The notes beneath the pieces were generated by a model. That model had not been told where the DNA came from and made no database searches. It saw only the letters and a list, made by a program, of their open reading frames with translations. Shown piece by piece: positions 32,612-41,204 of a DNA stretch of 64,000 bases (position 1 is the first letter of the stretch; each line of letters starts with the position of its first letter). The stretch comes from Nocardioides sp. (lineage in GTDB: Bacteria; Actinomycetota; Actinomycetes; Propionibacteriales; Nocardioidaceae). The stretch is taken from NCBI GenBank assembly GCA_002729525.1, contig PBYI01000064.1:25877-89876 (forward strand). The letters are read 5' to 3'. The position numbers and the translations under genes are program-made.

Positions 32612-33762
32612 GCATCGAGCTGGAGATCCCCGCCGCGCCCGGGGGTGCGCCCGAGGCCGACGTCCACCACGGGCTGCACAGCGAGCTCGGAGCCCTGCGC
32701 GGCGAGCACCGCGGCCGGCACGCGAGCCCGGTCGTCAAGGTCGTCGAGCTGGCCTGGCTGGAGTTCGAGAAGACCGACCTCGACCGGGCCGAGACCTTCG
32801 CCCGCGACTTCGGCTTCGTCGTCCACGAGCGCACGCCCGACCTGCTGACCCTGCGCGGCACCTGGTCGGCGGTGCCCTGCCTGGTGATCCGCCGCGGGAC
32901 CCGCTCGCGGTTCGTCGGGCCGACCTTCCTGGCCGAGTCCGTCGCCGACGTACGACGCCTCGCGCGCGCCACGGGACGGGCGGTGCTCCCGCACGCCGGC
33001 GGCCAGGCGGTCAACCTGGTCGACCCCAGCGGCTTCCCGGTGCGCGTGGTGGCGGGCCTCGACCGGCTCGCCTCGCTGCCCGAGCGCGACGCCCTGGTGC
33101 TCAACACCGGCGACAAGCACCTGCGCACGAACGCCACCCAGCGGCCGCCCCGCCAGCCGGCGCAGGTGCAGCGGCTGGGTCACGTCGTGCTCGAGACGAC
33201 ACGCTTCCGGCGCACCCTCGACTGGTACCTCGAGCACCTCGGGATGATCGTCAGCGACTTCCTCTACCTCGACGACCTGCGCGACCGCGGGCCGACGATG
33301 GCGTTCGTCCGCTGCGACCTCGGCTCGGTGCCGGCCGACCACCACACGCTCGCGATGCACCTGGGCCCGCGCACCGGCTACGTGCACTCCGCCTACCAGG
33401 TCACCGACCTCGACGCCGTCGCCACCGGCGGCGAGCACCTGCGCGACCAGGGGTACGACCGGGTCTGGGGCATCGGCCGACACATCCAGGGCAGCCAGCT
33501 CTTCGACTACTGGCGCGACCCCGACCGGATGATGGTCGAGCACTACGCCGACGGCGACCTCTTCGACTGCACCCTCGAGCCCGGCTGGGCGCCGATGAGC
33601 GCCAGCGGCCTCTCCCAGTGGGGTCCGCAGGTGACCCAGGACTTCCTGGGCGCCAAGCCCGGCCCCGCGATGCTCGCCGCCGTGGTGAGCGCGCTGCGCG
33701 ACGTCGACAACGACGTCGACGTCCCCGTCCTGACCGCTCTGAAGAAGGCGATGACCCCATGA
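32608..33762 (+). CDS. Two-domain type I extradiol dioxygenase (VOC superfamily)
   Basis: A 384-residue ring-cleavage dioxygenase. The N-terminal VOC domain (about 50-160) lacks metal ligands, the C-terminal one holds the Fe/Mn facial triad: His192 (RLGHVVLET), His260 (GYVHSAYQV) and Glu311 (MMVEHYADGD). The spacing and the GRHIQGSQLFDYWRDPDR signature fit catechol 2,3-dioxygenases of the 2,3-dihydroxybiphenyl/HpaD-like class. It overlaps neighbours by ATGA on both sides. It would cut the catechol made by the MhpA-type hydroxylase encoded three genes later. Longer than usual (about 300 residues) because of an extra 40-residue N-terminus and a C-terminal tail. Confidence 0.9.
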   Translation: MSIELEIPAAPGGAPEADVHHGLHSELGALRGEHRGRHASPVVKVVELAWLEFEKTDLDRAETFARDFGFVVHERTPDLLTLRGTWSAVPCLVIRRGTRSRFVGPTFLAESVADVRRLARATGRAVLPHAGGQAVNLVDPSGFPVRVVAGLDRLASLPERDALVLNTGDKHLRTNATQRPPRQPAQVQRLGHVVLETTRFRRTLDWYLEHLGMIVSDFLYLDDLRDRGPTMAFVRCDLGSVPADHHTLAMHLGPRTGYVHSAYQVTDLDAVATGGEHLRDQGYDRVWGIGRHIQGSQLFDYWRDPDRMMVEHYADGDLFDCTLEPGWAPMSASGLSQWGPQVTQDFLGAKPGPAMLAAVVSALRDVDNDVDVPVLTALKKAMTP

Positions 33763-34703
33763 GCACCAACGTGGCCCGTACCTCCGACGGCTGGTGGGTG
33801 GAGGCCGACGGCCGGCTCACCCGCGTCGAGACCGACGCCGTCACCACCGCCGAGCTGCTCGCCGACCGCGCCGCGGTCGACAAGGCGGCGGCCTCGCCGG
33901 ACCTCGACGGCCCGATCGTCGAGGACGTCGAGCTCCTCTCCCCGGTGACGACGCCTGCCCGGGTGGTCGCGCAGATGGTCAACTACCGCAGCCACGCCAC
34001 CGACTCCGGCTTCGACCCGGACACGGTGCCGCCGGCGTTCTTCCGCAAGGCGTCCGGGTCGGTCACCGGGCCGCGCGGGGAGATCGTGCGGCCCGACCAC
34101 GTCGGCTTCCTCGACTACGAGGTCGAGCTCGGCCTGGTCATCGGGCGACGCCTCGACGTCGGCACCCGCGTGGAGGCCGACGAGGTCGCGGAGTACGTCG
34201 CCGCGCTCGTCGTCACCGACGACGTGAGCGCCCGCGACGTCCAGCTCACCCGCACCCAGTTCTACGAGTCCAAGTCGTACCCGACCTTCACTCCGGTCGG
34301 GCCGTACCTCACGCTCGTCGACGCGCACGAGCTCGCGGGGCTCGACCGGCTGCGGCTGACCCTCTCGGTCAACGGCGACGTCCGGCAGGACAGCACCGTC
34401 GCCGACATGATGGTCACGCCGGACCGGGCCCTCACCCTGCTCGCGCGCTTCCAGGCCCTCGACCCCGGCGACCTCCTGCTGACCGGCACGCCGGGCGGCA
34501 CCGCGCTCAAGGCCCCGCACCCGCTGGTCGAGAAGATCGGCGCGCTGCTGCCGCCCGCGGTGAAGTGGAAGGCGTTCTTCAAGCGTCAGGCGTCGAACCC
34601 GAAGTACCTCCAGCCTGGAGACGTCGTCGCCACCACGATCAGCGACCTCGAGCGCGGGATCGACCTGGGCCAGCAGCAGCACACCGTGGTGGCCGCGCCG
34701 TGA
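33759..34703 (+). CDS. Fumarylacetoacetate-hydrolase family protein
   Basis: A 314-residue FAH-fold enzyme: VVAQMVNYRSHATD substrate loop, ASGSVTGPRGEIVRPDH, the metal ligand pair in LDYEVELGLVIG and Asp in VVTDDVSARDVQ, and the late TGTPGG motif. In meta-cleavage routes this family does C-C hydrolysis, hydration, or decarboxylation of ring-cleavage products. ATG overlaps the dioxygenase stop, so it acts on its product. Residues 270-300 (LPPAVKWKAFFKRQASNPKYL) form a lid insertion. Exact reaction is not resolvable. Confidence 0.9.
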   Translation: MSTNVARTSDGWWVEADGRLTRVETDAVTTAELLADRAAVDKAAASPDLDGPIVEDVELLSPVTTPARVVAQMVNYRSHATDSGFDPDTVPPAFFRKASGSVTGPRGEIVRPDHVGFLDYEVELGLVIGRRLDVGTRVEADEVAEYVAALVVTDDVSARDVQLTRTQFYESKSYPTFTPVGPYLTLVDAHELAGLDRLRLTLSVNGDVRQDSTVADMMVTPDRALTLLARFQALDPGDLLLTGTPGGTALKAPHPLVEKIGALLPPAVKWKAFFKRQASNPKYLQPGDVVATTISDLERGIDLGQQQHTVVAAP

Positions 34704-36673
34704 GCCCGACCGACCCGGGCTTCACCGAGACCCTCGTGCGGGGCTCCGGCCCGGTGCCGATGCCCGGCCTGCACGGCGTCGCGGACGTCCACGCCATCGA
34801 GGCCGTGCCGCTCGCCGAGCGCCACGTGCCGCTGACGACGTACGACCTCCTGGTGCGGGCCGCGCGCGAGTGGCCGCGCCGCACGGCCGCGGTGTGGATC
34901 CCCGACCCGGCCGACCTCGACACCGTCCGGGAGACGACCTTCGCCGGCCTGCTGAGCCGGGTGCACGAGGTCGCGCACGCGCTGGCCCTGCTCGGCGTCG
35001 GACCCGACGACGCCGTCACCCTCGCCGCGCCCAACTGCAGCGACCTGCTGGCCGCGACCCTCGCGGCCGAGGCGGTCGGCATCGCCTCGCCGGTCAACAC
35101 CGTGCTCGAGGTCGAGCTCCTCGCCCACGTCCTCGACCTGACCGGGTCCCGGGTGGTCGTCACCGCCGGTCCCGAGCTCGACGCCGCGCTGTGGGACCGG
35201 ATGGTCGGCGGGGCCGCCGACCTCGGGATCGACGTGCTGGTCGCGCTGTCGCCCGACGACGGGGTGCAGGCCGGAGAGCGGACACCGCTGCCGGGGACCG
35301 CCGCGGCCGGGACGCCTCGCGGACGCGGGGTGCGCACCGTGCGCCTCGACGACCTGGTCGGGCTGGCCACGGCCGACGGCCCGGTGCACGGCCTGCCCGG
35401 ACGGCGGCCCGGCCCGGACGACCTGGCGGCGTTCTTCCACACCGGCGGCACCACGGGGGCGCCCAAAGTCGCGGCGCACACGCACCGCAACCAGGCCGTG
35501 ACCGCCTGGACCATCGCGCTGGCCAGCGACCTCGACCCGGAGGCCGGCATCGTGGCCGGCCTGCCGCTCTTCCACGTCAACGCGCTCCTGGTCACCGCGC
35601 TCGCGCCGCTGGTCAAGGGTGGTCGGGCGATCTGGCCGAGCCCGCTGGGCTACCGCGACCCCGCCCTGTACGCCGCGTTCTGGCGGCTCGTCGAACGCTT
35701 CCGGCCCGGCGGGATGTCGGCCGTGCCGACGGTCTACGCCTTCCTCGGTGCGACGCCGGTCGACGCCGACATCTCCTCCCTGCGGCTCCCCGTCGTCGGC
35801 GCCGCCCCGCTGCCCGACGCCGTCCGCGACGCCTGGCGCGAGCACACCGGGCTCGAGCTGCACGAGGGCTGGGGCCTCACCGAGGCCACCTGCGCCAGCA
35901 GTGTCTCCCTGCTCGGCGACGCCGTGCCCGGCAGCGTCGGGGTCCGGCTGCCGTACCAGCAGGTCGTGGCGGGCGAGGTCGACGAGACCGCGCCGGCCGG
36001 CGGCCGGGTCCGCCCGCTGCCCGACGGCCGGGTCGGCGAGCTGCTGATCGCCGGGCCGAGCGTCTTCGCCGGCTACGTGCGCCGTGTCGAGGGCCGTCGG
36101 GTGGTCACCGACGAGGGCGCCGTCGTCGACGGCTGGCTGCGCACCGGCGACCTCGGCACCGTCGAGGCCGGCCGGGTGCGGCTCCACGGCCGGCTCAAGG
36201 ACCTCATCGTCCGCGGCGGGCACAACATCGACCCGGCCGTCGTCGAGGACGCGCTGCTGAGCCACCCGGCCGTCACCGGTGCCGGCGCGGTCGGACGCCC
36301 CGACCGACACTCCGGCGAGGTGCCCGTGGCCTTCGTGACGCTCGCCCCCGACTCGGGGCCGATCGACACCGACGACCTGGTCGCCTGGGCGGCCGAGCAC
36401 GTCGCCGAGCGCGCCGCGAGGCCGCAGCAGGTGACGGTGGTCGACAGCCTGCCGCTCACCGCGATCGGCAAGCCGTTCAAGCCGGCGCTGCGCGAGCGCG
36501 CCGCCACCGAGGTGTTCGCCGCCGACCTCCGGGCCGCCGGCCTGGGCGACGTCGCGCTCATGCTGCGCCACCGCGACGGCCGCCTGGTCGCCACCGCCTC
36601 CGGGTCGGGCGCCGACCGCGCCGCGGTCGAGCTGGCGGCGTACGACGTCCTGGTCGAGGTGGCAGCCCCGTGA
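34700..36673 (+). CDS. Acyl-CoA synthetase (AMP-binding ligase)
   Basis: A 657-residue ANL-superfamily ligase: P-loop-like FHTGGTTGAPKVAAHTH, GWGLTEATC core, WLRTGDLG and the hinge/catalytic GRLKDLIVRGGHN, with Lys in LTAIGKPFKP. It forms an acyl-AMP and then a CoA thioester. At 657 residues it is longer than standard 520-550, with an extra N-terminus (HGVADVHAIEAVPLAERHVP) and a C-terminal extension of unclear role. GTG overlaps the FAH gene. Sits between the ring-cleavage genes and the hydroxylase gene, so it may activate the side-chain acid before or after ring opening. Confidence 0.9.
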   Translation: MSPTDPGFTETLVRGSGPVPMPGLHGVADVHAIEAVPLAERHVPLTTYDLLVRAAREWPRRTAAVWIPDPADLDTVRETTFAGLLSRVHEVAHALALLGVGPDDAVTLAAPNCSDLLAATLAAEAVGIASPVNTVLEVELLAHVLDLTGSRVVVTAGPELDAALWDRMVGGAADLGIDVLVALSPDDGVQAGERTPLPGTAAAGTPRGRGVRTVRLDDLVGLATADGPVHGLPGRRPGPDDLAAFFHTGGTTGAPKVAAHTHRNQAVTAWTIALASDLDPEAGIVAGLPLFHVNALLVTALAPLVKGGRAIWPSPLGYRDPALYAAFWRLVERFRPGGMSAVPTVYAFLGATPVDADISSLRLPVVGAAPLPDAVRDAWREHTGLELHEGWGLTEATCASSVSLLGDAVPGSVGVRLPYQQVVAGEVDETAPAGGRVRPLPDGRVGELLIAGPSVFAGYVRRVEGRRVVTDEGAVVDGWLRTGDLGTVEAGRVRLHGRLKDLIVRGGHNIDPAVVEDALLSHPAVTGAGAVGRPDRHSGEVPVAFVTLAPDSGPIDTDDLVAWAAEHVAERAARPQQVTVVDSLPLTAIGKPFKPALRERAATEVFAADLRAAGLGDVALMLRHRDGRLVATASGSGADRAAVELAAYDVLVEVAAP

Positions 36674-38223
36674 GCGCTCCCTCGACCCCCGCGACTCCCT
36701 CGACGGCCGACGTGGTGGTCGTCGGCGCCGGCCCGACCGGGCTGTCGCTGGCGGCTCTCCTCGGCGCCCGCGGCCTCGACGTGGTGGTGCTGGAGCGCCA
36801 CCACGAGCCCTACCCGCTGCCGCGCGCGGTGCACCTCGACGACGAGGTCTACCGGCTGCTGCACGAGGTCGGCGTCGGCGAGGAGTTCGCCGCGGTGACC
36901 CGCCCCGCGGCCGGGTTGCGGCTGCTCGACGAGCGGCACCGCCCGCTGGCGACCTTCAGCCGCACCGACCCGCTGCCGAGCGGTCTGCCCCAGGCCAACA
37001 TGTTCGACCAGCCCGACCTCGAGCGGCTGCTGCGCGCCAACGTGAAGCGCTTCCCCTCCGTCGAGCTCGTGGGCGGTGTCGAGGTCGGCGCCGTGCAGCA
37101 CGGGGCCGCCGACGTGATGGTCACCGGCGTCCGTGACGGGCGCCCGCTGAGCGTGCGGGCGGCGTACGTCGTGGGGTGCGACGGCGCCAACAGCGTCGTG
37201 CGGGAAGCGGTCGGCGCCGACTGGGTCGACCTCGGCTTCGAGCAGCGGTGGCTCGTCGTCGACGTGCGCACCGACGTCGAGCTGGACGCCTGGGAGGGCG
37301 TGCACCAGGTCTGCGACCGGCACCGTGCCGGCACCTACATGCGCATCGGCGCCGACCGGTACCGGTGGGAGTTCGAGATGCTCGACGGCGAGACCGTGGC
37401 GGACCTCTCGGCACGGCCCGCGCTGCGTGGGCTGCTCGCGCCGTGGGCCGCCGACGTCCCCGACGAGCGGCTCGACGTCGTCCGCTGCGTGGAGTACACC
37501 TTCCGGGCCCGGGCCGCCGACCGGTGGCGCGAGGGCCGGGTGCTGCTCGCCGGCGACGCCGCCCACACCACCCCCCCGTTCATCGGCCAGGGGCTCTGCG
37601 CCGGCCAGCGCGACGCGGCCAACCTCGCCTGGAAGGTCGCCGACGCCGTCCGGCTCGACGCCGTTGCCGCCGCGCCGGGCGCCGGACCCGCGGGCGAGCT
37701 CGCCCGAGGGCGCGCCGAGCGGCTGCTGTCGTCGTACGAGGCGGAGCGGCGCCCGCACGCCGTCGCGATCATCGGCAAGGCCGTGCGGCTGGGCCAGATC
37801 ATGACCGGCGGCGGCCGGGCCGCGACGGTGCTGCGCCGCTGGGTGCTGCCGCGAGCCGGGAGTTCCGGCACGGTGGTGCGCGCGGTGCTGGACAGCCGCA
37901 GCCCGGCGCTGGTGGCGGGGCCGCTCGTCGAGCGGTCGGCGCCCAAGTCGCTGCGCGGCGGGCTGCTGCCGCTGGTGCCGGTGACCGGCCCCGACGGTGC
38001 GCCGGTACTGGTCGACCGGGTGCTCGGCGACGCCCCGGTGGTGCTCGCGCTCCCCGGGGTCGACGAGGCCCGGGTGCGGCTCGACGGTGCCCGGGGGTGG
38101 CGCCTCGACCCGGCCGCCGGGGACGGTGAGCGGGCGCTCGCAGCGTGGATCGCCTCGGGCGGTGCCGACTGGGTGCGGGTCGACCCCGACCGGGTGGTCA
38201 GGCGTGCGGGTCGCGGGGGGTAG
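36670..38223 (+). CDS. MhpA-type FAD-dependent aromatic hydroxylase
   Basis: A 517-residue group A flavoprotein monooxygenase: FAD dinucleotide motif GAGPTGLSLA (about 20), DG motif CDGANSVVRE, and the FAD ribityl motif GDAAHTTPPFIGQGL. The C-terminal thioredoxin-like domain of the PheA/MhpA branch is present (about 430-517). Such enzymes add a hydroxyl ortho to a phenolic OH, giving a catechol for the extradiol dioxygenase. GTG overlaps the ligase stop. The similarity to 3-(3-hydroxyphenyl)propionate hydroxylase (MhpA) is by motif and length; the substrate may differ. Confidence 0.9.
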   Translation: MSAPSTPATPSTADVVVVGAGPTGLSLAALLGARGLDVVVLERHHEPYPLPRAVHLDDEVYRLLHEVGVGEEFAAVTRPAAGLRLLDERHRPLATFSRTDPLPSGLPQANMFDQPDLERLLRANVKRFPSVELVGGVEVGAVQHGAADVMVTGVRDGRPLSVRAAYVVGCDGANSVVREAVGADWVDLGFEQRWLVVDVRTDVELDAWEGVHQVCDRHRAGTYMRIGADRYRWEFEMLDGETVADLSARPALRGLLAPWAADVPDERLDVVRCVEYTFRARAADRWREGRVLLAGDAAHTTPPFIGQGLCAGQRDAANLAWKVADAVRLDAVAAAPGAGPAGELARGRAERLLSSYEAERRPHAVAIIGKAVRLGQIMTGGGRAATVLRRWVLPRAGSSGTVVRAVLDSRSPALVAGPLVERSAPKSLRGGLLPLVPVTGPDGAPVLVDRVLGDAPVVLALPGVDEARVRLDGARGWRLDPAAGDGERALAAWIASGGADWVRVDPDRVVRRAGRGG

Positions 38224-38232
38224 GGCGGCCAC

Positions 38233-38238
38233 TACGCT
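38233..38238 (+). promoter_or_regulatory. Leaderless -10 box of the TetR gene
   Basis: TACGCT, seven bases, then GTG 38246. It gives the regulator its own promoter inside the end of the operon. Confidence 0.45.
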
Positions 38239-38245
38239 GACGCTC

Positions 38246-38890
38246 GTGCCCGAAGTCGCCCCCACCCGTGTCGAGCGCCGCAAGGCCCGCACCCGTGCGG
38301 CGCTGGTCGAGGCCGCGCAGCAGATCTACGCCGAGACCGGCGGCAGCGACGTGAGCATCCAGCAGATCACCGAGCGTGCGGACGTCGGGTTCGGGTCGTT
38401 CTACAACCACTTCGCGTCGAAGACCGAGCTCTTCGACGTCGCCGTGGCGGAGATCCTCGAGGAGCACGCCGCCTGGCTGACCGAGCTCACCGCCCAGGAG
38501 CAGGACCCCGCCGCGGTCTTCGCCACCTCCATGCGGCTCACCGGGCGACTGGTGCGCACCCGTCCCCTCATGGCCCAGGTCCTGATGAACAGCCGCTTCT
38601 CGCTGCTGGGTGCCGGCGCGGGTCACGCCCCGCACGCGCTGGCCGACATCACCCGGGCGGCCGAGGCCGGGCGCTTCACGGTCGACGACCCGGTGCTCGC
38701 GCTCGCCTGCACGGCGGGGTGCCTGCTGGCGGCGATGTCGCTCGGCTCGCTCGACGGTGCCGACCTCGACGCGGTCGTCGACGGCGCCACCGGCAACGTG
38801 CTGCGGATGTTCGGGGTGGCCGAGGACGAGGTGCGCGCGCTGACGGCGCTCCCGCTCCCGAGCGAGGACGTCCAGGCCGGGCGGGCCTGA
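38246..38890 (+). CDS. TetR-family transcriptional regulator
   Basis: A 214-residue TetR protein with the N-terminal helix-turn-helix (RTRAALVEAAQQIYAETGGS, VSIQQITERADVGFGSFYNH, FASKTELFDVAVAEIL) and a helical ligand domain. The GTG at 38246 has no ribosome site and follows TACGCT by seven bases. It lies 22 bp after the hydroxylase, in the same direction. Its likely targets are the TCATCAT palindromes at 31651, which control the operon it closes. Ligand unknown. Confidence 0.88.
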   Translation: MPEVAPTRVERRKARTRAALVEAAQQIYAETGGSDVSIQQITERADVGFGSFYNHFASKTELFDVAVAEILEEHAAWLTELTAQEQDPAAVFATSMRLTGRLVRTRPLMAQVLMNSRFSLLGAGAGHAPHALADITRAAEAGRFTVDDPVLALACTAGCLLAAMSLGSLDGADLDAVVDGATGNVLRMFGVAEDEVRALTALPLPSEDVQAGRA

Positions 38891-38921
38891 CCCGAGGCCG
38901 GCCGGCGGCTGACCCGCCGCC

Positions 38922-39884
38922 TCACGCCGTACGGCGTCGGCCCGTCGGGTCGTCGGTGCCGGCGACGGCTGAGCTCGTCGGCAGCGCCCGCTCGAACGAC
39001 CCGCGCGGCAGGCAGAACACCCGCTCCAGGTCGGCGCGCGCTGAGGCCGGTGGTGCCCAGCGGCCCGACTCCCACGCCCACACCGTGTCCTTCGACCGGC
39101 CGAGGCGGGTGGCGAGGTCGGCCTGGGTGAGCCCGCACCAGTGGCGCAGCGTGACCAGTGCCTGGGGCAGGTCGCCCGGCTGCCAGCGGGCGGGGTCGAG
39201 CAGCGGCGGTGCGACGACGCCCGCGGCGCGCGCCAGGCGGGTGACCGGGACGCCGTACACCCCGGCCAGGCGGCGTACGGCGACGAGCGGGGGAGTGGCG
39301 CCGTGCTCCCAGGCGCTGACCGCGTGGCGCGGGAAGCCGATCCGGCGGGCCACGTGCACCTGGCTCAGGCCGCAGCGGTGCCGGAAGCGGCGCAGCGGCG
39401 GCGCGACGTCCTGCGCGGTCGGCGCCGGGACAGCGGCGAGCGCGGTGGCGGCCGTCGACCGCGGTACGCCGAGCTCGGCCGCGAGCGGGGCGACGGTCGC
39501 GGCGGGCACCCGGGCGCGGCCGGTCTCCCAGTTGTAGACCGTCGAGGCCGGTACGCCGAGGCGGGCGGCGAGGTCGCGGGCGCTGACCCCGGCGGCCCGG
39601 CGCAGCGGGCGCAGCGAGCGGGCGCGGATCCCCGGCTCGGGGCGGACTGCCGCGTCGCGGGCGTCACGCTCGCGACGTACGGCGTCGAAGAACGTGACGA
39701 CCTCGTGGTGGTCGACGTCGAGCGCGGCGGCGAGCAGGCGGATCTCGGTGGGGCCGGGGAGCCGCTCGCCGCGCTCCCAGCGCAGCACGGTCGTGGGGTG
39801 CACGCCGAGGGTGTCGGCGACGTCGCGATGGTCGATCCGGCGCTGCTCGCGCAGGGCCCGGAGGGTGGTGGTGCTGGTCGTCAC
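38922..39884 (-). CDS. Protein with four tandem Cro/C1-type HTH domains
   Basis: A 320-residue protein made almost only of XRE helix-turn-helix repeats: VADTLGVHPTTVLRWERGER (about 20-40), LAARLGVPASTVYNWETGRA (about 103-123), VARRIGFPRHAVSAWEHGAT (about 180), LATRLGRSKDTVWAWESGRW (about 265). Each has the V/TxxWExG recognition core. No other domain is present. Repeats differ enough to suggest separate target specificities or an extended DNA footprint. GTG start at 39884 with the divergent ROK gene 110 bp away. Annotated families usually have one or two such domains. Confidence 0.78.
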   Translation of the reverse strand: MTTSTTTLRALREQRRIDHRDVADTLGVHPTTVLRWERGERLPGPTEIRLLAAALDVDHHEVVTFFDAVRRERDARDAAVRPEPGIRARSLRPLRRAAGVSARDLAARLGVPASTVYNWETGRARVPAATVAPLAAELGVPRSTAATALAAVPAPTAQDVAPPLRRFRHRCGLSQVHVARRIGFPRHAVSAWEHGATPPLVAVRRLAGVYGVPVTRLARAAGVVAPPLLDPARWQPGDLPQALVTLRHWCGLTQADLATRLGRSKDTVWAWESGRWAPPASARADLERVFCLPRGSFERALPTSSAVAGTDDPTGRRRTA

Positions 39885-39982
39885 ATGTCGGACTGTAGGC
39901 CGACTAGCGTCCGAAGGGAACGCACTTACGTACTTTTGAGACTAAAGAGTGCATTACTCGTGCGTAGTAACGTGTGCTGGCC

Positions 39983-39988
39983 TAGGTT
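39983..39988 (+). promoter_or_regulatory. Leaderless -10 box of the ROK gene
   Basis: TAGGTT, six bases, then GTG 39995. Upstream (39925-39970) is an AT-richer stretch with GAGTGCATTACTC, a short inverted repeat that could be an operator for either divergent gene. Confidence 0.4.
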
Positions 39989-39994
39989 GGGGGC

Positions 39995-41158
39995 GTGTCC
40001 GCTCCGTCGGCCGGCGACCTGCTGGCGCTCGTGCGCGCCGGCGAGGCCGTCACCCGCAGCGACCTCGGGCGGCTGACCGGCCTCTCCCGCACCGCCGTGG
40101 TGAGCCGGGTCGAGCGGCTCGTCGACGCCGGCCTGCTGCGCCAGGGGGACGAGCTCGGCTCGACCGGGGGACGCCCGGCCGGCTCGCTGCGGCTCGACGT
40201 CGGTGCCGGCGTGGTGCTGGCCGTCGCCGTCGGACGCTCCCGCTCGCAGGTCGCCGTGTGCGACCTCGCCGGTCGGGAGCTCGCCTCGGCCGCCACCGAG
40301 CACGACGTCTCGGAGGGGGCCGACGGTCCCGCCGAGGTGATGGCCGAGGTGCGCGCCTCGCTGGCCGGGCTGCTCGCCGACGTCGACCTACCCGTGCTCG
40401 GCGTCGGGCTGAGTCTCCCCGGTGCCGTCGACACCGCCCGCGGCTGCAGCCTCGGAGGTCCGGTGATGCGCGCCTGGGACGGCGTGCCGCTGGCCCCGCT
40501 GCTCGCGCCGGTCACCGACGCGCCGCTCTTCGTCGCCCGCGACGCCCACGTGCTCGCGCGGTCGGAGCGGCTGGCCCGGCCCGACCTCGCCGACGCGCTC
40601 GTCGTGAAGGCGTCCACCGGACTCGGGCTCGGCGTCCTCGCCCACGGCGAGGTCGTCGTCGGCCACCTCGACGCCGCCGGCGAGCTCGGCCACACCAAGG
40701 TGCCCTCCGCCGAGGGGCGGCCCTGCCGCTGCGGCGACACCGGCTGCCTGGAGACCGTCGCCGGCGGCTGGGCGATGGTCGCCGCGCTGGCCGACCGCGG
40801 CCGTCCCACGACCCACGTCCGCGAGCTCGTCGCGCTCGCCGACGCCGGCGACCCCGACGCCCGCCAGGTGCTCCGCGACGGCGGACGTCGCCTCGGCGAG
40901 GCCCTCGCCACCGCCGTCGACCTGCTCAACCCGGCCGTCGTCGTGCTTGGCGGCGACGCCGCGGCGGCGTTCGACACGTTCGGCGCCGGGCTCCGCGAGC
41001 CACTCTTCGCCCGTGCCACCCCGCTCGCGGTCCGCGAGCTCCAGCTCGTCCCGGCATGGTTCGGCGACCGCGCCGGGGTCGTCGGCTGCGCGGCGCTCGC
41101 CCTCGACCACGTGCTCTCGCCGGCGAGCGTCGACGCGCGGCTGGCGGCCCGCGACTGA
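39995..41158 (+). CDS. ROK-family transcriptional regulator
   Basis: A 387-residue ROK protein: winged-helix N-terminus (LGRLTGLSRTAVVSRVERLV, LLRQGDELGSTGGRPAGSL), the ROK actin-like fold, and the zinc motif CRCGDTGCLE near 245. The catalytic Asp of sugar kinases is not obvious (the AGELGHTK and phosphate loops remain), so it is a sugar-responsive repressor rather than a kinase. GTG leaderless start. No obvious sugar operon is adjacent; the 11-kb distant uronate locus is governed by its own IclR. It stops 46 bp before the lipoprotein gene. Confidence 0.88.
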   Translation: MSAPSAGDLLALVRAGEAVTRSDLGRLTGLSRTAVVSRVERLVDAGLLRQGDELGSTGGRPAGSLRLDVGAGVVLAVAVGRSRSQVAVCDLAGRELASAATEHDVSEGADGPAEVMAEVRASLAGLLADVDLPVLGVGLSLPGAVDTARGCSLGGPVMRAWDGVPLAPLLAPVTDAPLFVARDAHVLARSERLARPDLADALVVKASTGLGLGVLAHGEVVVGHLDAAGELGHTKVPSAEGRPCRCGDTGCLETVAGGWAMVAALADRGRPTTHVRELVALADAGDPDARQVLRDGGRRLGEALATAVDLLNPAVVVLGGDAAAAFDTFGAGLREPLFARATPLAVRELQLVPAWFGDRAGVVGCAALALDHVLSPASVDARLAARD

Positions 41159-41204
41159 GCGCCGGTCCGAGTGGCTGGGTGGCCGACGGGGGCCGCCTGG
41201 CACC

